From NCBI RefSeq assembly GCF_034008635.1, contig NZ_CP125378.1, positions 5,270,501 to 5,334,500 on the forward strand: a stretch of DNA of 64,000 nt, in the 5' to 3' direction. The notes beneath the pieces are model-generated. The model did no database searches and was not told the origin of the DNA. It saw only the letters and a program-made list of their open reading frames with translations. Within the stretch, counting starts at the first letter, position 1; every line of letters begins with the position of its first letter. The translations under genes were made by a program, and so were the position numbers. Below are positions 15,837-25,618 of the stretch, piece after piece. Source of the stretch: Pseudomonas sp. P8_229 (lineage in GTDB: Bacteria; Pseudomonadota; Gammaproteobacteria; Pseudomonadales; Pseudomonadaceae).

Positions 15837-17789
15837 TTACACCGCTTCCAGTTCAACCAAGGCGCTGCCTTCGCCAACCATTTCGCCTTCCTGGCAATAC
15901 AGCGCCTTGATCACTCCCGCATGGGGCGCACGGATGCTGTGCTCCATCTTCATCGCCTCCAGCACCACCAGTTGCGCACCGGCCTCGACCGCTTGCCCGG
16001 CCTCCACCAACACTCGCACGATGCTGCCGTTCATTGGTGCAGTCAGTCCACCCTGATGGCTGTGGCTGGCGTCGACGGCGCTGATCGGGTCGTAGGTTTC
16101 GATGCGGCGCAGTTCACCGTCCCATTGCAGGTACAACCCATCGCCCTGGCGAATGGCACGCAAGGTACGGCGCACACCGTCGTGCTCGACCACCAGTGCT
16201 TCGCTCGACAGTTTGGCGTTGCCAGCAGTGCTCAAGGTCAACGCCCGATCCTGACCTTCGCAGCTCAAGTGCAAGGTGATTTCCGTCGGCAGACCTGCGC
16301 GCAAACCATTGTTCAGCGCCCATGGCGAACCCGGATCGTCGGCCCGTACTGCGCCCGACAGACTCTGCGCGAACGCCTGCGCGGCGGTCTGCCAGAACTC
16401 ATCGCTGAGCTCACCCGGCGCCGGCAACAGCTGTTCCTGATGGCGCGGAATAAACCCGGTATCCAGCTCCGCCGCGGCAAAGGCCGGATGCGCGATGATC
16501 CGCCGCAGGAAGTTGATGTTGGTCTTCAAACCGCCAATCGCGAACTCATCGAGCATGCTCAACAGTCGCAGGCGTGCCTGTTCACGATCCTCGCCCCAGG
16601 CAATCAGCTTGCCGAGCATTGGGTCGTAGAACGGCGAAATCTCATCGCCTTCTTCAACCCCGCTATCGACCCGTCGTCCCAGGCCAGCAGCCGATTCACG
16701 ATACAGTTCCAGACGCCCGGTCGCGGGCAGGAAGTCATTCGATGGGTCTTCGGCATACAGCCGCACTTCAATCGCATGGCCATTGAGCGGCACCTGATCC
16801 TGGGTGATCGGCAACGCTTCACCGCGCGCTACACGAATCTGCCACGCCACCAGATCGAGGCCGGTGATTGCTTCTGTGACCGGGTGCTCAACTTGCAGGC
16901 GCGTGTTCATTTCCATGAAGAAAAACTCACCCCGCGCATCGAGCAGGAACTCCACGGTGCCGGCGCCGACGTAACCGATCGCCTGTGCCGAACGCACCGC
17001 CGCTTCGCCCATGGCGCGGCGCAGCTGCGGGGTCAGACCTGGCGCCGGGGCTTCTTCGACGACTTTCTGATGGCGGCGCTGGATCGAGCAGTCACGCTCG
17101 TTGAGGTACAGGCAGTTGCCGTGCTGGTCGGCGAACACCTGGATTTCCACGTGACGTGGTTTGAGCAGGTATTTCTCCACCAGCATCCGCGAATCGCCGA
17201 ACGACGACTGCGCCTCACGCTGGGCCGAGGCCAGGGCTTCGGCCAACTGGCTGACGTCCTCGACCACTTTCATGCCCTTGCCGCCGCCACCGGCAGTGGC
17301 CTTGAGCAGCACCGGATAGCCAATGCGTTCACAGGCATCGCGGAAGGTTTCCAGATCCTGCGCTTCGCCGTGGTAGCCCGGCACCAGCGGCACGCCAGCG
17401 GTTTCCATCAAGGCCTTGGCCGCAGACTTGCTGCCCATGGCGTCGATGGCCGAAGCGGGCGGGCCGAGGAAAATCAGTCCTGCCTGTTCAATAGCACGAG
17501 CGAAACCGGCGTTCTCCGACAGAAAGCCATAACCTGGGTGAATCGCCTGCGCGCCGCTGGCCTTGGCCGCCGCGATCAGTTTGTCGATTTGCAGATAGCT
17601 GTCGGCGGCTTTGCTGCCGCCCAGGTCGACACGGATATCCGCTTCCCGGCTGTGCCGTGCTTCGCGGTCGGTGGCGCTGTGCACGGCAACGGTGGTCAGG
17701 CCCAGCGCCTTGGCGGTACGCATGACCCGGCACGCGATTTCGCCACGGTTGGCCACCAGCAGGGTGGTGAGAACAGGTGCGTTCATCAA
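15837..17789 (-). CDS. liuD: Methylcrotonyl-CoA carboxylase, biotin-carboxylase/BCCP (alpha) subunit
   Basis: 650 residues, normal for the family. Biotin carboxylase domain with LLVANRGEIACRVMRTA at the start, ATP-grasp glycine loop TAGGGGKGMKV near 175, EMNTRLQVEH near 295; BCCP domain at the C-terminus with biotinyl lysine K614 in LEAMKMEH. It carboxylates biotin and, with LiuB, converts 3-methylcrotonyl-CoA to 3-methylglutaconyl-CoA in leucine breakdown. Overlaps liuC by four bases, last gene of the liuABCD operon. Geranyl-CoA carboxylase (AtuF) is similar, but the neighbours fix it as Liu. Confidence 0.93.
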   Translation of the reverse strand: MMNAPVLTTLLVANRGEIACRVMRTAKALGLTTVAVHSATDREARHSREADIRVDLGGSKAADSYLQIDKLIAAAKASGAQAIHPGYGFLSENAGFARAIEQAGLIFLGPPASAIDAMGSKSAAKALMETAGVPLVPGYHGEAQDLETFRDACERIGYPVLLKATAGGGGKGMKVVEDVSQLAEALASAQREAQSSFGDSRMLVEKYLLKPRHVEIQVFADQHGNCLYLNERDCSIQRRHQKVVEEAPAPGLTPQLRRAMGEAAVRSAQAIGYVGAGTVEFLLDARGEFFFMEMNTRLQVEHPVTEAITGLDLVAWQIRVARGEALPITQDQVPLNGHAIEVRLYAEDPSNDFLPATGRLELYRESAAGLGRRVDSGVEEGDEISPFYDPMLGKLIAWGEDREQARLRLLSMLDEFAIGGLKTNINFLRRIIAHPAFAAAELDTGFIPRHQEQLLPAPGELSDEFWQTAAQAFAQSLSGAVRADDPGSPWALNNGLRAGLPTEITLHLSCEGQDRALTLSTAGNAKLSSEALVVEHDGVRRTLRAIRQGDGLYLQWDGELRRIETYDPISAVDASHSHQGGLTAPMNGSIVRVLVEAGQAVEAGAQLVVLEAMKMEHSIRAPHAGVIKALYCQEGEMVGEGSALVELEAV

Positions 17790-18601
17790 CGCGGCTCCTT
17801 GGTGGTGGTTGCGGCTTGCCAGCTGGGTGCACGTTTTTGCAGGAAGGCGCGCAAGCCTTCCTGGCCTTCAGGGCTGACGCGGATGCGGGCGATGGCGTTT
17901 TCGGTGTAGCGGCGCAGGGCCGGAGTCAGCGCACCGTTGCCGACTTCGCGCAGCAGGTCTTTGCTGGCGCGCATCGCGGCGGGGCTGTTGAGCTGCAAGT
18001 TATCGATCCATTGCTCGACGGCTTGATCAAGCTCGGCGGCCGGGTAGCTCTCGGACAGCAAACCGATCTCCCGCGCCCGCTGCCCACCGAAGCGTTCGGC
18101 GGTCAGCGCGTAACGACGGGCGGCGCGTTCGCCAATGGCCTGCACCACGAACGGACTGATCACCGCTGGTGCCAGACCGATGCGCACTTCCGACAGGCAG
18201 AATTGCGCGTCATCGGCGCCAATCGCCATGTCGCAGCAACTGATCAGGCCCAGCGCGCCGCCAAACGCCGCGCCTTGCACCACGGCCAGGGTCGGGATTT
18301 TCAGCTTGGCGAGGTTGTACATCAGCTCCGCCAGTTCGCGGGCGTCGTCGAGATTGGTGTGGTAGTCGAGCTCGGCCGATTGCTGCATCCATGCCAGGTC
18401 GGCGCCGGCGCTGAAGTGTTTGCCGCGGCCGCGCACCAGCAGAAAACGCAGGCTGGCGTCACTGGCCACCTTGTCGAGAGCGAGGATCAGCTCGCGGATC
18501 ATCTCGGCGTTGAACGCGTTGTTCTTTTCGGCGCGGTTGAGCCACAGCGTCGCGAAACCCCGTGGGTCGCTCTGCAGTTCGAGGGTGTTGAAATCACTCA
18601 T
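17786..18601 (-). CDS. liuC: Methylglutaconyl-CoA hydratase (enoyl-CoA hydratase family)
   Basis: 271 residues, crotonase fold: HFSAGADLAWM (about residues 62-72) and the second oxyanion-hole region AAFGGALGLISCCD (near 111-124), with SEVRIGLAPAVISPFV following. It hydrates 3-methylglutaconyl-CoA to HMG-CoA, the step between LiuB/D and LiuE. CAGGAGAATCTC precedes the ATG; the stop overlaps liuD. Specific function comes from operon context. Confidence 0.92.
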   Translation of the reverse strand: MSDFNTLELQSDPRGFATLWLNRAEKNNAFNAEMIRELILALDKVASDASLRFLLVRGRGKHFSAGADLAWMQQSAELDYHTNLDDARELAELMYNLAKLKIPTLAVVQGAAFGGALGLISCCDMAIGADDAQFCLSEVRIGLAPAVISPFVVQAIGERAARRYALTAERFGGQRAREIGLLSESYPAAELDQAVEQWIDNLQLNSPAAMRASKDLLREVGNGALTPALRRYTENAIARIRVSPEGQEGLRAFLQKRAPSWQAATTTKEPR

Positions 18602-18614
18602 GAGATTCTCCTGA

Positions 18615-20219
18615 TCACATCCGGAACACGCCGAAGCGGCTCGGTTCGATAGGCGCGTTCAACGACGCGGACAAGGCCAGGGCCAGCACATCGCGGGTCT
18701 GCGCCGGGTCGATGACGCCGTCGTCCCACAGTCGTGCGCTGGAGTAGTAGGGGTGACCCTGCTCTTCGTACTGGTCGAGGATCGGTTGCTTGATCTCGGC
18801 TTCCTGCTCGGCGCTGAAGGCCTGGCCGCTGCGTTCAGCCTGTTCACGCTTGACTTGCACCAGCACGCCGGCGGCCTGCTCGGCACCCATCACGCCGATG
18901 CGCGCATTCGGCCACATCCACAGGAAGCGCGGATCGTAAGCCCGCCCGCACATGCCGTAGTTACCGGCGCCGAAGCTGCCGCCGATGATCACGGTGAATT
19001 TCGGCACCTTGGCGCAGGCCACCGCCGTCACCAGTTTTGCGCCGTGCTTGGCGATGCCGCCGGCCTCGTATTTCTGCCCAACCATGAAGCCGGTGATGTT
19101 CTGCAAAAACAGCAGCGGGATACCGCGCTGGCAGGCCAGTTCGATAAAGTGCGCACCTTTCTGCGCGGCTTCGGCGAAGAGGATGCCGTTGTTGGCGAGG
19201 ATCGCGATCGGGTAGCCGTGCAGGTGGGCAAAACCACAGACCAGCGTGGTGCCGAACAGCGCCTTGAATTCATCGAACACCGAGCCGTCGACCAGCCGCG
19301 CAATCACTTCGCGCACGTCGAACGGCTGCTTGGCGTCGGCCGAGACCACCCCATACAACTCATCGCTGGCGTACAGCGGCGCAATCGGCGTGCGTTGTTG
19401 CACCTCGCCGAGCTTGCGCCAGTTGAGGTTGGCAACGCTGCGGCGGGCGAGGGCGAGGGCGTGTTCGTCGCTCTCTGCGTAATGGTCGGCCACCCCGGAA
19501 ATCTTGCAGTGCACATCGGCACCGCCGAGGTCTTCAGCGCTCACCACTTCACCGGTCGCAGCTTTCACCAGCGGTGGGCCGGCGAGGAAGATCGTCGCTT
19601 GGTTGCGCACCATGATCGCTTCGTCCGCCATCGCCGGCACATACGCGCCGCCAGCGGTGCACGAGCCCATGACCACGGCGATCTGCGGGATGCCCATGGC
19701 ACTCATATTGGCCTGGTTGAAAAAGATCCGGCCGAAGTGTTCGCGATCCGGGAACACCTCGTCCTGACGCGGCAGGTTGGCGCCGCCCGAGTCCACCAGA
19801 TAAATGCACGGCAGACGGTTCTGCTGGGCGATAGTCTGCGCGCGCAGGTGTTTTTTCACGGTCAGCGGGTAGTACGAGCCGCCCTTCACCGTCGCGTCGT
19901 TGGCGACGATCATGCACTCGACGCCTTCGACCCGGCCGATCCCGGCGATCACGCCTGCTGCTGGTACGTCTTCGCCATACACCGCGTGCGCGGCGAGCTG
20001 GCTGATTTCCAGGAAGGGGGATCCGGGGTCGAGCAGACGATTGATCCGCTCACGCGGCAGCAGTTTGCCCCGCGAGGTGTGACGTTCCTGGGCTTTCGCG
20101 CCGCCACCCTGCGCCACTTGGGCGAGCAGGGTGTGCAGGGCGTCGACCTGTTCGAGCATCGCCGCGCTGTTGGCGGCGAACTCTGCTGAACGGGGATTGA
20201 GCTGGGTATGCAGGATCAT
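18615..20219 (-). CDS. liuB: Methylcrotonyl-CoA carboxylase, carboxyltransferase (beta) subunit
   Basis: 534 residues, standard size. Carboxyltransferase halves are seen as the N-terminal [22 protein letters not shown] region, the acyl-CoA site segment [15 protein letters not shown], the oxyanion segment [13 protein letters not shown] and the C-terminal [22 protein letters not shown] region (positions roughly 410-435). It transfers the carboxyl group from biotin on LiuD to 3-methylcrotonyl-CoA. GGAG six bases before the ATG. Lies 83 bases after liuA and 13 before liuC. Confidence 0.93.
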   Translation of the reverse strand: MILHTQLNPRSAEFAANSAAMLEQVDALHTLLAQVAQGGGAKAQERHTSRGKLLPRERINRLLDPGSPFLEISQLAAHAVYGEDVPAAGVIAGIGRVEGVECMIVANDATVKGGSYYPLTVKKHLRAQTIAQQNRLPCIYLVDSGGANLPRQDEVFPDREHFGRIFFNQANMSAMGIPQIAVVMGSCTAGGAYVPAMADEAIMVRNQATIFLAGPPLVKAATGEVVSAEDLGGADVHCKISGVADHYAESDEHALALARRSVANLNWRKLGEVQQRTPIAPLYASDELYGVVSADAKQPFDVREVIARLVDGSVFDEFKALFGTTLVCGFAHLHGYPIAILANNGILFAEAAQKGAHFIELACQRGIPLLFLQNITGFMVGQKYEAGGIAKHGAKLVTAVACAKVPKFTVIIGGSFGAGNYGMCGRAYDPRFLWMWPNARIGVMGAEQAAGVLVQVKREQAERSGQAFSAEQEAEIKQPILDQYEEQGHPYYSSARLWDDGVIDPAQTRDVLALALSASLNAPIEPSRFGVFRM

Positions 20220-20302
20220 GGCTTACTCCGTAAGCAGCTATGAGCGGCAAGCTAAAGCTGTTCCCTCGCAGCTTGAAACTTGCAGTTCGCAGCTGACGAA
20301 AT

Positions 20303-21466
20303 TCATTTCGTTTCGTTGAACAGTTCGCGGCCGATCAGCATGCGGCGGATCTCACTGGTGCCGGCACCGATTTCGTACAGCTTGGCGTCACGCAGCAGAC
20401 GCCCGGCCGGGAATTCGTTGATGTAACCATTGCCGCCCAGAATCTGGATCGCGTCGAGGGCCATTTGCGTGGCGCGCTCGGCGGTGTAAAGGATCACCCC
20501 GGCGGCGTCTTTACGGGTGGTTTCGCCGCGCTCGCAAGCCTGGGCCACCGCGTACAGATAGGCGCGGCTGGCGTTGAGCTGGGTGTACATGTCAGCGACT
20601 TTGCCCTGGATCAGCTGGAATTCGCCGATGCTCTGGCCGAACTGTTTGCGGTCGTGGATGTACGGCACGATCAGATCCATGCACGACTGCATGATCCCGG
20701 TCGGGCCACCCGAGAGAACCACACGCTCGTAATCGAGGCCGCTCATCAGCACTTTCACGCCGCCGTTGAGTACGCCGAGGATGTTTTCTTCCGGCACTTC
20801 GACGTCATCGAAGAACAGCTCGCAGGTGTTGGAGCCGCGCATGCCGAGCTTGTCGAACTTGTTGCTGCGGCTGAAGCCTTTCCAGTCGCGCTCGACGATG
20901 AACGCGGTGATGCCGTGCGGGCCCTTTTCCAGGTCGGTTTTGGCGTAGATCACGTAGGTGTTGGCGTCGGGGCCATTGGTGATCCAGGTTTTGCTGCCAT
21001 TGAGGACGAAACGATCGCCGCGTTTGTCGGCGCGCAGTTTCATCGAAACCACGTCGGAACCGGCGTTTGGCTCGCTCATGGCGAGGGCGCCGACGTGTTC
21101 GCCGCTGATCAGTTTCGGCAGGTATTTGGTTTTCTGTTCGTGGTTGCCGTTGCGGTTGATCTGGTTGACGCAGAGGTTGGAATGCGCGCCGTAGGACAGT
21201 GCCACCGAGGCCGAACCACGGCTGATTTCTTCCATCGCCACCACGTGCGCCAGGTAACCCAGGCCCGCGCCGCCGTACTCTTCCGGGACGGTGATGCCGA
21301 GCAGGCCCATGTCGCCAAACTTGCGCCACATGTCGGCCGGGAACAGGTTGTCGCTGTCGATCTGCGCGGCGCGCGGAGCGACCTCTTTGGCGACAAAGGA
21401 CTGAACCTGATCGCGCAGCATGTCGATGGTTTCACCGAGGGCGAAGTTCAGGGATGGATAGCTCAT
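20303..21466 (-). CDS. liuA: Isovaleryl-CoA dehydrogenase
   Basis: 387 residues of the acyl-CoA dehydrogenase family. FAD-binding segments [16 protein letters not shown] and [18 protein letters not shown], and the catalytic-base helix beginning [13 protein letters not shown], which in isovaleryl-CoA dehydrogenases contributes the glutamate; the C-terminal [30 protein letters not shown] (about 350-380) is diagnostic. It oxidises isovaleryl-CoA to 3-methylcrotonyl-CoA. First gene of the operon, start set by AAAAGGTGACCC; two LiuR-type palindromes lie upstream. Confidence 0.94.
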   Translation of the reverse strand: MSYPSLNFALGETIDMLRDQVQSFVAKEVAPRAAQIDSDNLFPADMWRKFGDMGLLGITVPEEYGGAGLGYLAHVVAMEEISRGSASVALSYGAHSNLCVNQINRNGNHEQKTKYLPKLISGEHVGALAMSEPNAGSDVVSMKLRADKRGDRFVLNGSKTWITNGPDANTYVIYAKTDLEKGPHGITAFIVERDWKGFSRSNKFDKLGMRGSNTCELFFDDVEVPEENILGVLNGGVKVLMSGLDYERVVLSGGPTGIMQSCMDLIVPYIHDRKQFGQSIGEFQLIQGKVADMYTQLNASRAYLYAVAQACERGETTRKDAAGVILYTAERATQMALDAIQILGGNGYINEFPAGRLLRDAKLYEIGAGTSEIRRMLIGRELFNETK

Positions 21467-21520
21467 GGGTCACCTTTTGGCTTTTTTGTAGGGCGGGGAG
21501 GGCAGTCATTCGGCTCTCAC

Positions 21521-21537
21521 CTTTACGTTAACGTAAG
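21521..21537. promoter_or_regulatory. LiuR-type operator, proximal to liuA
   Basis: CTTTACGTTAACGTAAG contains the perfect palindrome TTACGTTAACGTAA (21523-21536), 57 bases upstream of liuA. Near-identical palindromes stand at 21565 and before liuR at 25619, fitting MerR-family LiuR control. Confidence 0.78.
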
Positions 21538-21564
21538 CCTGTGATGAATGGCTGTCAATCACCC

Positions 21565-21580
21565 TTTACGTTAACGTCAA
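21565..21580. promoter_or_regulatory. LiuR-type operator, distal to liuA
   Basis: TTTACGTTAACGTCAA shares the core ACGTTAACGT with the box at 21521, 43 bases away (about four helical turns). It lies between liuA and the divergent acyl-CoA synthetase and could act on either. Confidence 0.75.
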
Positions 21581-21626
21581 CTTGAGCGAGAGTAGGGGCA
21601 GTTCAAGATTGAAACGGAGTAGACCT

Positions 21627-21715
21627 TGTGGGAGCGGGCTTGCTCGCGAATGTGGAGGTTCAGTCGCCAGATGTATGGACTGACACACTGCATTCGCGAG
21701 CAAGCCCGCTCCCAC
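21627..21715. repeat. REP inverted pair (GGGAGCGGGCTTGCTCGCGAA type)
   Basis: Left arm TTGTGGGAGCGGGCTTGCTC from 21626 and right arm ending GCAAGCCCGCTCCCAC at 21715. Located between the liuA control region and the acyl-CoA synthetase start. Confidence 0.88.
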
Positions 21716-21764
21716 CAAGAGCTAAATCCCGGTAAACCCACTAATAAAGACAATAGGGGTCGTC

Positions 21765-23462
21765 ATGGATCAACCCAGTGCAAACCCGCAGCGCAGCTAC
21801 ACCCGTGGTTCCCAGGACAAAGCCTTGCTGGCGATGACCATCGGGCAGCAGTTCGACCAGACGGTGGCGCAATACCCCGACGGCGAAGCGCTGGTGGTGC
21901 GTCATCAGCAGTTGCGCTACTCCTGGCGGCAACTGGCCGACACGGTGGATCTGCACGCCAGAGCTTTGCTGGCGCTGGGTTTGCAGGCGGGGGATCGGCT
22001 TGGCATCTGGGCGCCAAACTGCGCGCAGTGGTGCATCACACAAATCGCCACGGCGAAAATCGGCGTAATTCTGGTCAACATCAACCCGGCCTACCGCAGC
22101 TCCGAACTGGAGTACGTGCTCAAACAGTCCGGCTGCCAGTGGCTGGTGTGCGCCGGGGCGTTCAAGTCCTCGAACTATCACGGCATGTTGCAAGGGTTAG
22201 TGCCGGAACTGGCCGAGCAATCCATTGGTCAACTGCGCAGTGAACGTTTGCCTGAGTTGCGCGGGGTGATCAGCCTCGATCCGCAGCCGCCGTCAGGTTT
22301 CCTGCCGTGGTCGCAACTGACTGATATGGCGAGCAGCGTCTCTGCCAAACAACTCAGTGAACGCAGCGACAGCCTGCACTTCGATCAACCGGTGAACATT
22401 CAGTACACCTCCGGCACCACCGGTTTCCCCAAGGGCGCGACCCTCAGTCACTACAACATCCTCAATAACGGTTACATGGTCGGCGAAAGCCTCGGCCTGA
22501 CCCCGAGCGACCGCCTGGTGATCCCGGTGCCGCTGTACCACTGCTTCGGCATGGTCATGGGCAATCTCGGCTGCATCACCCACGGCAGTACGATGATTTA
22601 TCCCAATGACGCTTTCGATTCGCTACTGACCCTGCAAACCGTCGCTGAAGAACAGGCCACCGGCCTCTATGGCGTGCCGACCATGTTCATCGCCATGCTC
22701 GATCAACCGCTGCGTGCCGACTTCGATCTGTCGAGCCTGCGCACCGGGATCATGGCCGGTGCCACGTGCCCGATCGAGGTGATGCGCCGGGTCATCAGCG
22801 AGATGCACATGAGCGAAGTGCAGATTGCCTACGGCATGACCGAAACCAGCCCGGTGTCGCTGCAAACCGGGCCGGCGGATGAACTGGAACTGCGCGTCAC
22901 CACCGTCGGCCGCACCCAGCCACAACTCGAAAGCAAAATCATCGACGAGGCCGGCAATCCAGTGCCACGCGGCACCATCGGCGAGCTGTGCACCCGTGGT
23001 TACAGCGTAATGCTCGGTTACTGGAACAACCCGCAGGCCACCGCCGAGGCCATCGATGAGGCCGGCTGGATGCACACCGGCGACCTGGCGAGCATGAACG
23101 ATGAGGGTTACGTGAACATCGCCGGGCGTAACAAGGACATGATCATTCGCGGTGGCGAGAACGTTTACCCGCGTGAACTGGAGGAGTTCTTCTTCACTCA
23201 TCCGGCGGTGGCGGACGTGCAGGTGATCGGCATTCCGTGCTCGCGTTACGGCGAGGAGATTGTCGCCTGGATCAAATTCCACCCCGGCCACAATGCCTCC
23301 GAGTTGGAGCTGCAAACCTGGTGCAAGGAGCGCATCGCGCACTTCAAGACGCCGCGTTACTTCAAGTTCGTCGAAGAGTTTCCGATGACGGTGACGGGCA
23401 AGATTCAGAAATTCAGGATGCGTGAAATAAGCATCGAGGAACTGAAAACAATCGAGCGGTAA
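21765..23462 (+). CDS. AMP-dependent acyl-CoA synthetase
   Basis: 565 residues of the ANL family. AMP-binding P-loop [16 protein letters not shown] (about 213-228), the A5 motif YGMTETSP, hinge and ribose-binding segment [23 protein letters not shown], and the C-terminal catalytic lysine in [11 protein letters not shown] near residue 548. It activates a carboxylic acid to its CoA thioester. It sits divergently from liuA across LiuR-type boxes and before CrcY, suggesting medium or branched-chain acyl substrates in the same catabolic regulon; the exact substrate is not shown by sequence. Confidence 0.87.
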   Translation: MDQPSANPQRSYTRGSQDKALLAMTIGQQFDQTVAQYPDGEALVVRHQQLRYSWRQLADTVDLHARALLALGLQAGDRLGIWAPNCAQWCITQIATAKIGVILVNINPAYRSSELEYVLKQSGCQWLVCAGAFKSSNYHGMLQGLVPELAEQSIGQLRSERLPELRGVISLDPQPPSGFLPWSQLTDMASSVSAKQLSERSDSLHFDQPVNIQYTSGTTGFPKGATLSHYNILNNGYMVGESLGLTPSDRLVIPVPLYHCFGMVMGNLGCITHGSTMIYPNDAFDSLLTLQTVAEEQATGLYGVPTMFIAMLDQPLRADFDLSSLRTGIMAGATCPIEVMRRVISEMHMSEVQIAYGMTETSPVSLQTGPADELELRVTTVGRTQPQLESKIIDEAGNPVPRGTIGELCTRGYSVMLGYWNNPQATAEAIDEAGWMHTGDLASMNDEGYVNIAGRNKDMIIRGGENVYPRELEEFFFTHPAVADVQVIGIPCSRYGEEIVAWIKFHPGHNASELELQTWCKERIAHFKTPRYFKFVEEFPMTVTGKIQKFRMREISIEELKTIER

Positions 23463-23472
23463 GCACAATCCC

Positions 23473-23562
23473 TGTGGGAGCGGGCTTGCTCGCGAATGCG
23501 GAGTGTCAGGCGACAAATTTGTACCTGATACACGCGCATTGGCGAGCCAGCCCGCTCCCACA
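23473..23562. repeat. REP inverted pair, imperfect
   Basis: Left arm CTGTGGGAGCGGGCTTGCTC from 23473; right arm GGCGAGCCAGCCCGCTCCCA ending about 23562, with GCCAGC in place of GCAAGC. Lies just after the acyl-CoA synthetase stop. Confidence 0.83.
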
Positions 23563-23594
23563 ATGGAGATAGAGTATTTTCAGGAATCACAGAA

Positions 23595-23971
23595 AGCACA
23601 AAGGGGAGCCGAAGCTCCCCTTTAATTTTGTCGTCGCGTGCTCTTTCTTATTATTGAGGGGCGGTCTGTTGTTGTTTTTGGCAACCGTGGCCCTTTACCG
23701 CTGTTTTTGGCGACCCCCATCCGGGGTCAAGAGCAAACGTATTTTTTTGAGCGCTGATCTGCTTTCTCGCTAAGCGATCCAACCGATTCGGGAGCTACCT
23801 GAAGGTAGTTTTATTGTTCTCTGCCCGGTTGCGGGTCACTCCTGAGAGCACCCTGAAAAGCACACCTTCTCCAAAAAAATCTGTTAGCTGCGTCTCTGCC
23901 GTGTTGTTTTTGTTATGTCAGAGTCGGTACGTCTTGTTTTTATTGGTTTGCTGCTTTTTATTCTTGTTATG
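23595..23971 (-). ncRNA. crcY: CrcY/CrcZ-family catabolite-repression small RNA
   Basis: The minus-strand transcript of about 375 bases carries at least five A-rich Hfq/Crc-binding motifs: AACAAGAATAAAAA near its 5' end, CCAATAAAAACAAGAC (23931-23946), AACAAAAACAACAC (around 23901-23915), GAACAATAAAA (23811-23820) and CCAAAAACAACAACAGAC (about 23664-23681). A sigma54 promoter predicts the start at 23971 and a GGGGAGC hairpin ends it at 23600. CrcZ/CrcY RNAs sequester Hfq-Crc and relieve catabolite repression. I assign CrcY rather than CrcZ because in P. putida crcY adjoins the HMG-CoA lyase gene, as here, whereas crcZ follows cbrB. Confidence 0.86.
23600..23623. terminator. Bidirectional terminator of crcY and the acyl-CoA synthetase gene
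   Basis: AAAGGGGAGC (23600-23609) pairs with GCTCCCCTTT (23614-23623) around a four-base loop (UUCG on the minus strand). TTTAATTTT follows on the plus strand and TTTGTGCTTT on the minus strand. Confidence 0.85.
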
Positions 23972-23981
23972 CCATAGAGAT

Positions 23982-23997
23982 AGCAGAAGCCGTGCCA
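23982..23997 (-). promoter_or_regulatory. Sigma54 promoter of crcY
   Basis: On the minus strand TGGCACGGCTTCTGCT has the invariant GG and GC dinucleotides with exactly ten bases between them, matching consensus TGGCACG-N4-TTGCW. Twelve bases beyond the GC gives a start near 23971. CrcY/Z promoters are RpoN- and CbrB-dependent in other pseudomonads. Confidence 0.83.
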
Positions 23998-24078
23998 ACT
24001 TTTTAAAATCCTTGTAAATCAATGGTTTGAGTTTTTTGAAGGATTTTTCTTTCAGCGCAATCCAGAAAATTTGTTTCC

Positions 24079-24121
24079 GTGTTACTCGTCTATGCCCACG
24101 TTTCGGACACAGCGGTAACAC
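24079..24121. promoter_or_regulatory. Candidate CbrB enhancer site upstream of crcY
   Basis: GTGTTAC (24079-24085) and GTAACAC (24115-24121) are inverted halves about 80-140 bases upstream of the sigma54 element, the distance expected for an NtrC-family activator. They lie between the liuE stop and crcY. Identity as CbrB sites is inferred. Confidence 0.45.
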
Positions 24122-24129
24122 CTTCGCCC

Positions 24130-25029
24130 TCACTGTGCGCTACGGGCCTTGGCCACACGCGAACCACTCGGGCGACCGAGCACCGCACTGATCTGCCGAC
24201 CTGCGGCAATCAAGGCGTCGAGGTCGATACCGGTCTCGATGCCCAGGCCGTTGAGCAGGTACACCACGTCTTCGGTGGCGACGTTACCGCTCGCGCCTTT
24301 TGCATATGGGCAGCCGCCGAGGCCGGCGATAGAGCTGTCAAACACCGCGATGCCTTCCAGCAGGCTGGCGTAGATATTGGCCATGGCCTGGCCGTAGGTG
24401 TCGTGAAAGTGCCCGGCGAGTTTTTCTCGTGGGACCTGCGCCGAGACCACTTCGAACAGCTTGCGGGTCGCGCCTGCCGTGCCGGTGCCGATGGTGTCGC
24501 CCAAGGACACTTCATAGCAGCCCATCGCGTACAGCTCCCGGGCAACCACCGCCACTTGCTCCGGGGCGACCGTGCCTTCATACGGGCAGCCGAGCACGCA
24601 GGACACGTAACCGCGCACGGTAACGCCGTGATGTTTCGCCGCTTCCATGATTGGCGCAAATCGCGCCAGGCTTTCGCTGATCGAGCAATTGATGTTGCGC
24701 TGCGAGAACGCTTCGGACGCAGCGGCGAACACGGCGACTTCTTTTACGCCGGCGGCCAGCGCGTCTTCAAAGCCGCGCAGGTTCGGCGCCAGCGCACCGT
24801 AGGTCACGCCGGGTTTGCGCTGGATCTGCGCGAACACTTCAGCGGAGCCGGCCATCTGCGGCACCCATTTCGGCGAGACGAAACTGCCGACTTCGATGTA
24901 ACCCAAACCAGCGGCGCTCAAGGCGTCGACCAGTTGCACCTTGTCAGCCACGCTGATCGGCTGGGCTTCGTTCTGCAGGCCATCGCGCGGGCCGACTTCG
25001 ATCAGGCGTACTTGGGAGGGGAGGGACAT
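24130..25029 (-). CDS. liuE: Hydroxymethylglutaryl-CoA lyase
   Basis: 299 residues from the ATG at 25029. DmpG/HMG-CoA lyase TIM barrel: VGPRDGLQNE near residue 12 (catalytic Asp/Arg), metal-binding HFHDTYGQAMAN (HxH region), and the signature GLGGCPYAKGASGNVATED near 260 with the mobile-loop cysteine. It splits HMG-CoA to acetoacetate and acetyl-CoA, the last liu step. It is separated from liuABCD by the acyl-CoA synthetase and crcY, and is downstream of liuR with a REP pair between. The frame is open to 25149, but that part covers the REP. Confidence 0.93.
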   Translation of the reverse strand: MSLPSQVRLIEVGPRDGLQNEAQPISVADKVQLVDALSAAGLGYIEVGSFVSPKWVPQMAGSAEVFAQIQRKPGVTYGALAPNLRGFEDALAAGVKEVAVFAAASEAFSQRNINCSISESLARFAPIMEAAKHHGVTVRGYVSCVLGCPYEGTVAPEQVAVVARELYAMGCYEVSLGDTIGTGTAGATRKLFEVVSAQVPREKLAGHFHDTYGQAMANIYASLLEGIAVFDSSIAGLGGCPYAKGASGNVATEDVVYLLNGLGIETGIDLDALIAAGRQISAVLGRPSGSRVAKARSAQ

Positions 25030-25066
25030 GGGATTGACCTGCTCTTTTGAAATCGTGGAGAACCCT

Positions 25067-25156
25067 TGTAGGAGTGAGCCTGCTCGCGATCGCGGTAGAC
25101 CAGTCAACATGACTGTTGAATGTGAAATGGCAATCGCGAGCAGGCTCACTCCTACA
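25067..25156. repeat. REP inverted pair (GTAGGAGTGAGCC type)
   Basis: Arms 25067-25090 and 25133-25156 are 24-base reverse complements. They lie in the liuR-liuE gap. Confidence 0.9.
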
Positions 25157-25173
25157 TGGGGATTTGTGTAGGT

Positions 25174-25575
25174 TTACTGAACCGCCTGCTGACTCTTGAG
25201 CGTCTGCTCCAACGCCTGCACGCAGCGTTCTTCAGCGGTGTCGAGTTCCAGTTTCATCTGTTCGATGTCGAGCAACTGCTGCTCCAGCTGTTCGCGGCGT
25301 TCGCTGATTTTCGCCAGCATGCTGTTGAGCTGTTTGGTGTTACCGCTGGACGGGTCGTAGAGTTCGATCAACTCGCGGCATTCGGCCAGCGAGAAACCGA
25401 TGCGCTTGCCGCGCAGGATCAGCTTCAGGCTGACCTTGTCGCGCGGCGAGTAGATGCGTTCCTGGCCACGGCGCTCAGGGCTGAGCAAGCCCTGCTCTTC
25501 ATAAAAGCGGATCGCCCGGGTGGTGATGTCCAGCTCGCGGGCGAGGTCGGAAATGCTGTAGGTCTGGCTGCTCAT
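25174..25575 (-). CDS. liuR: LiuR, MerR-family regulator of leucine/isovalerate catabolism
   Basis: 133 residues: N-terminal winged helix (YSISDLARELDITTRAIRFYEEQGLL, residues about 6-31), RGQERIYSPRD wing, then a long coiled-coil dimer helix (residues 75-120). No metal-binding cysteine set; the single cysteines fit a CoA-thioester-type effector regulator rather than a metal sensor. A LiuR palindrome lies 44 bases upstream within a candidate promoter spacer, so it likely controls itself, liuE and the liuABCD operon. Confidence 0.92.
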   Translation of the reverse strand: MSSQTYSISDLARELDITTRAIRFYEEQGLLSPERRGQERIYSPRDKVSLKLILRGKRIGFSLAECRELIELYDPSSGNTKQLNSMLAKISERREQLEQQLLDIEQMKLELDTAEERCVQALEQTLKSQQAVQ

Positions 25576-25618
25576 GAAAGCGCTCGAAAAAAGGTCTTGG
25601 CGCTAAGCTAATGGCGAG

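Noticed and set aside
15921..17909. 662-codon open frame on the plus strand opposite liuD
   Set aside because: Antisense of a firmly identified carboxylase gene; it crosses the liuC-liuD junction and has no recognisable motif.
23918..24133. 71-codon minus-strand frame over the crcY promoter
   Set aside because: It overlaps the sigma54 element and the sRNA start and encodes a lysine-rich sequence without a ribosome site.
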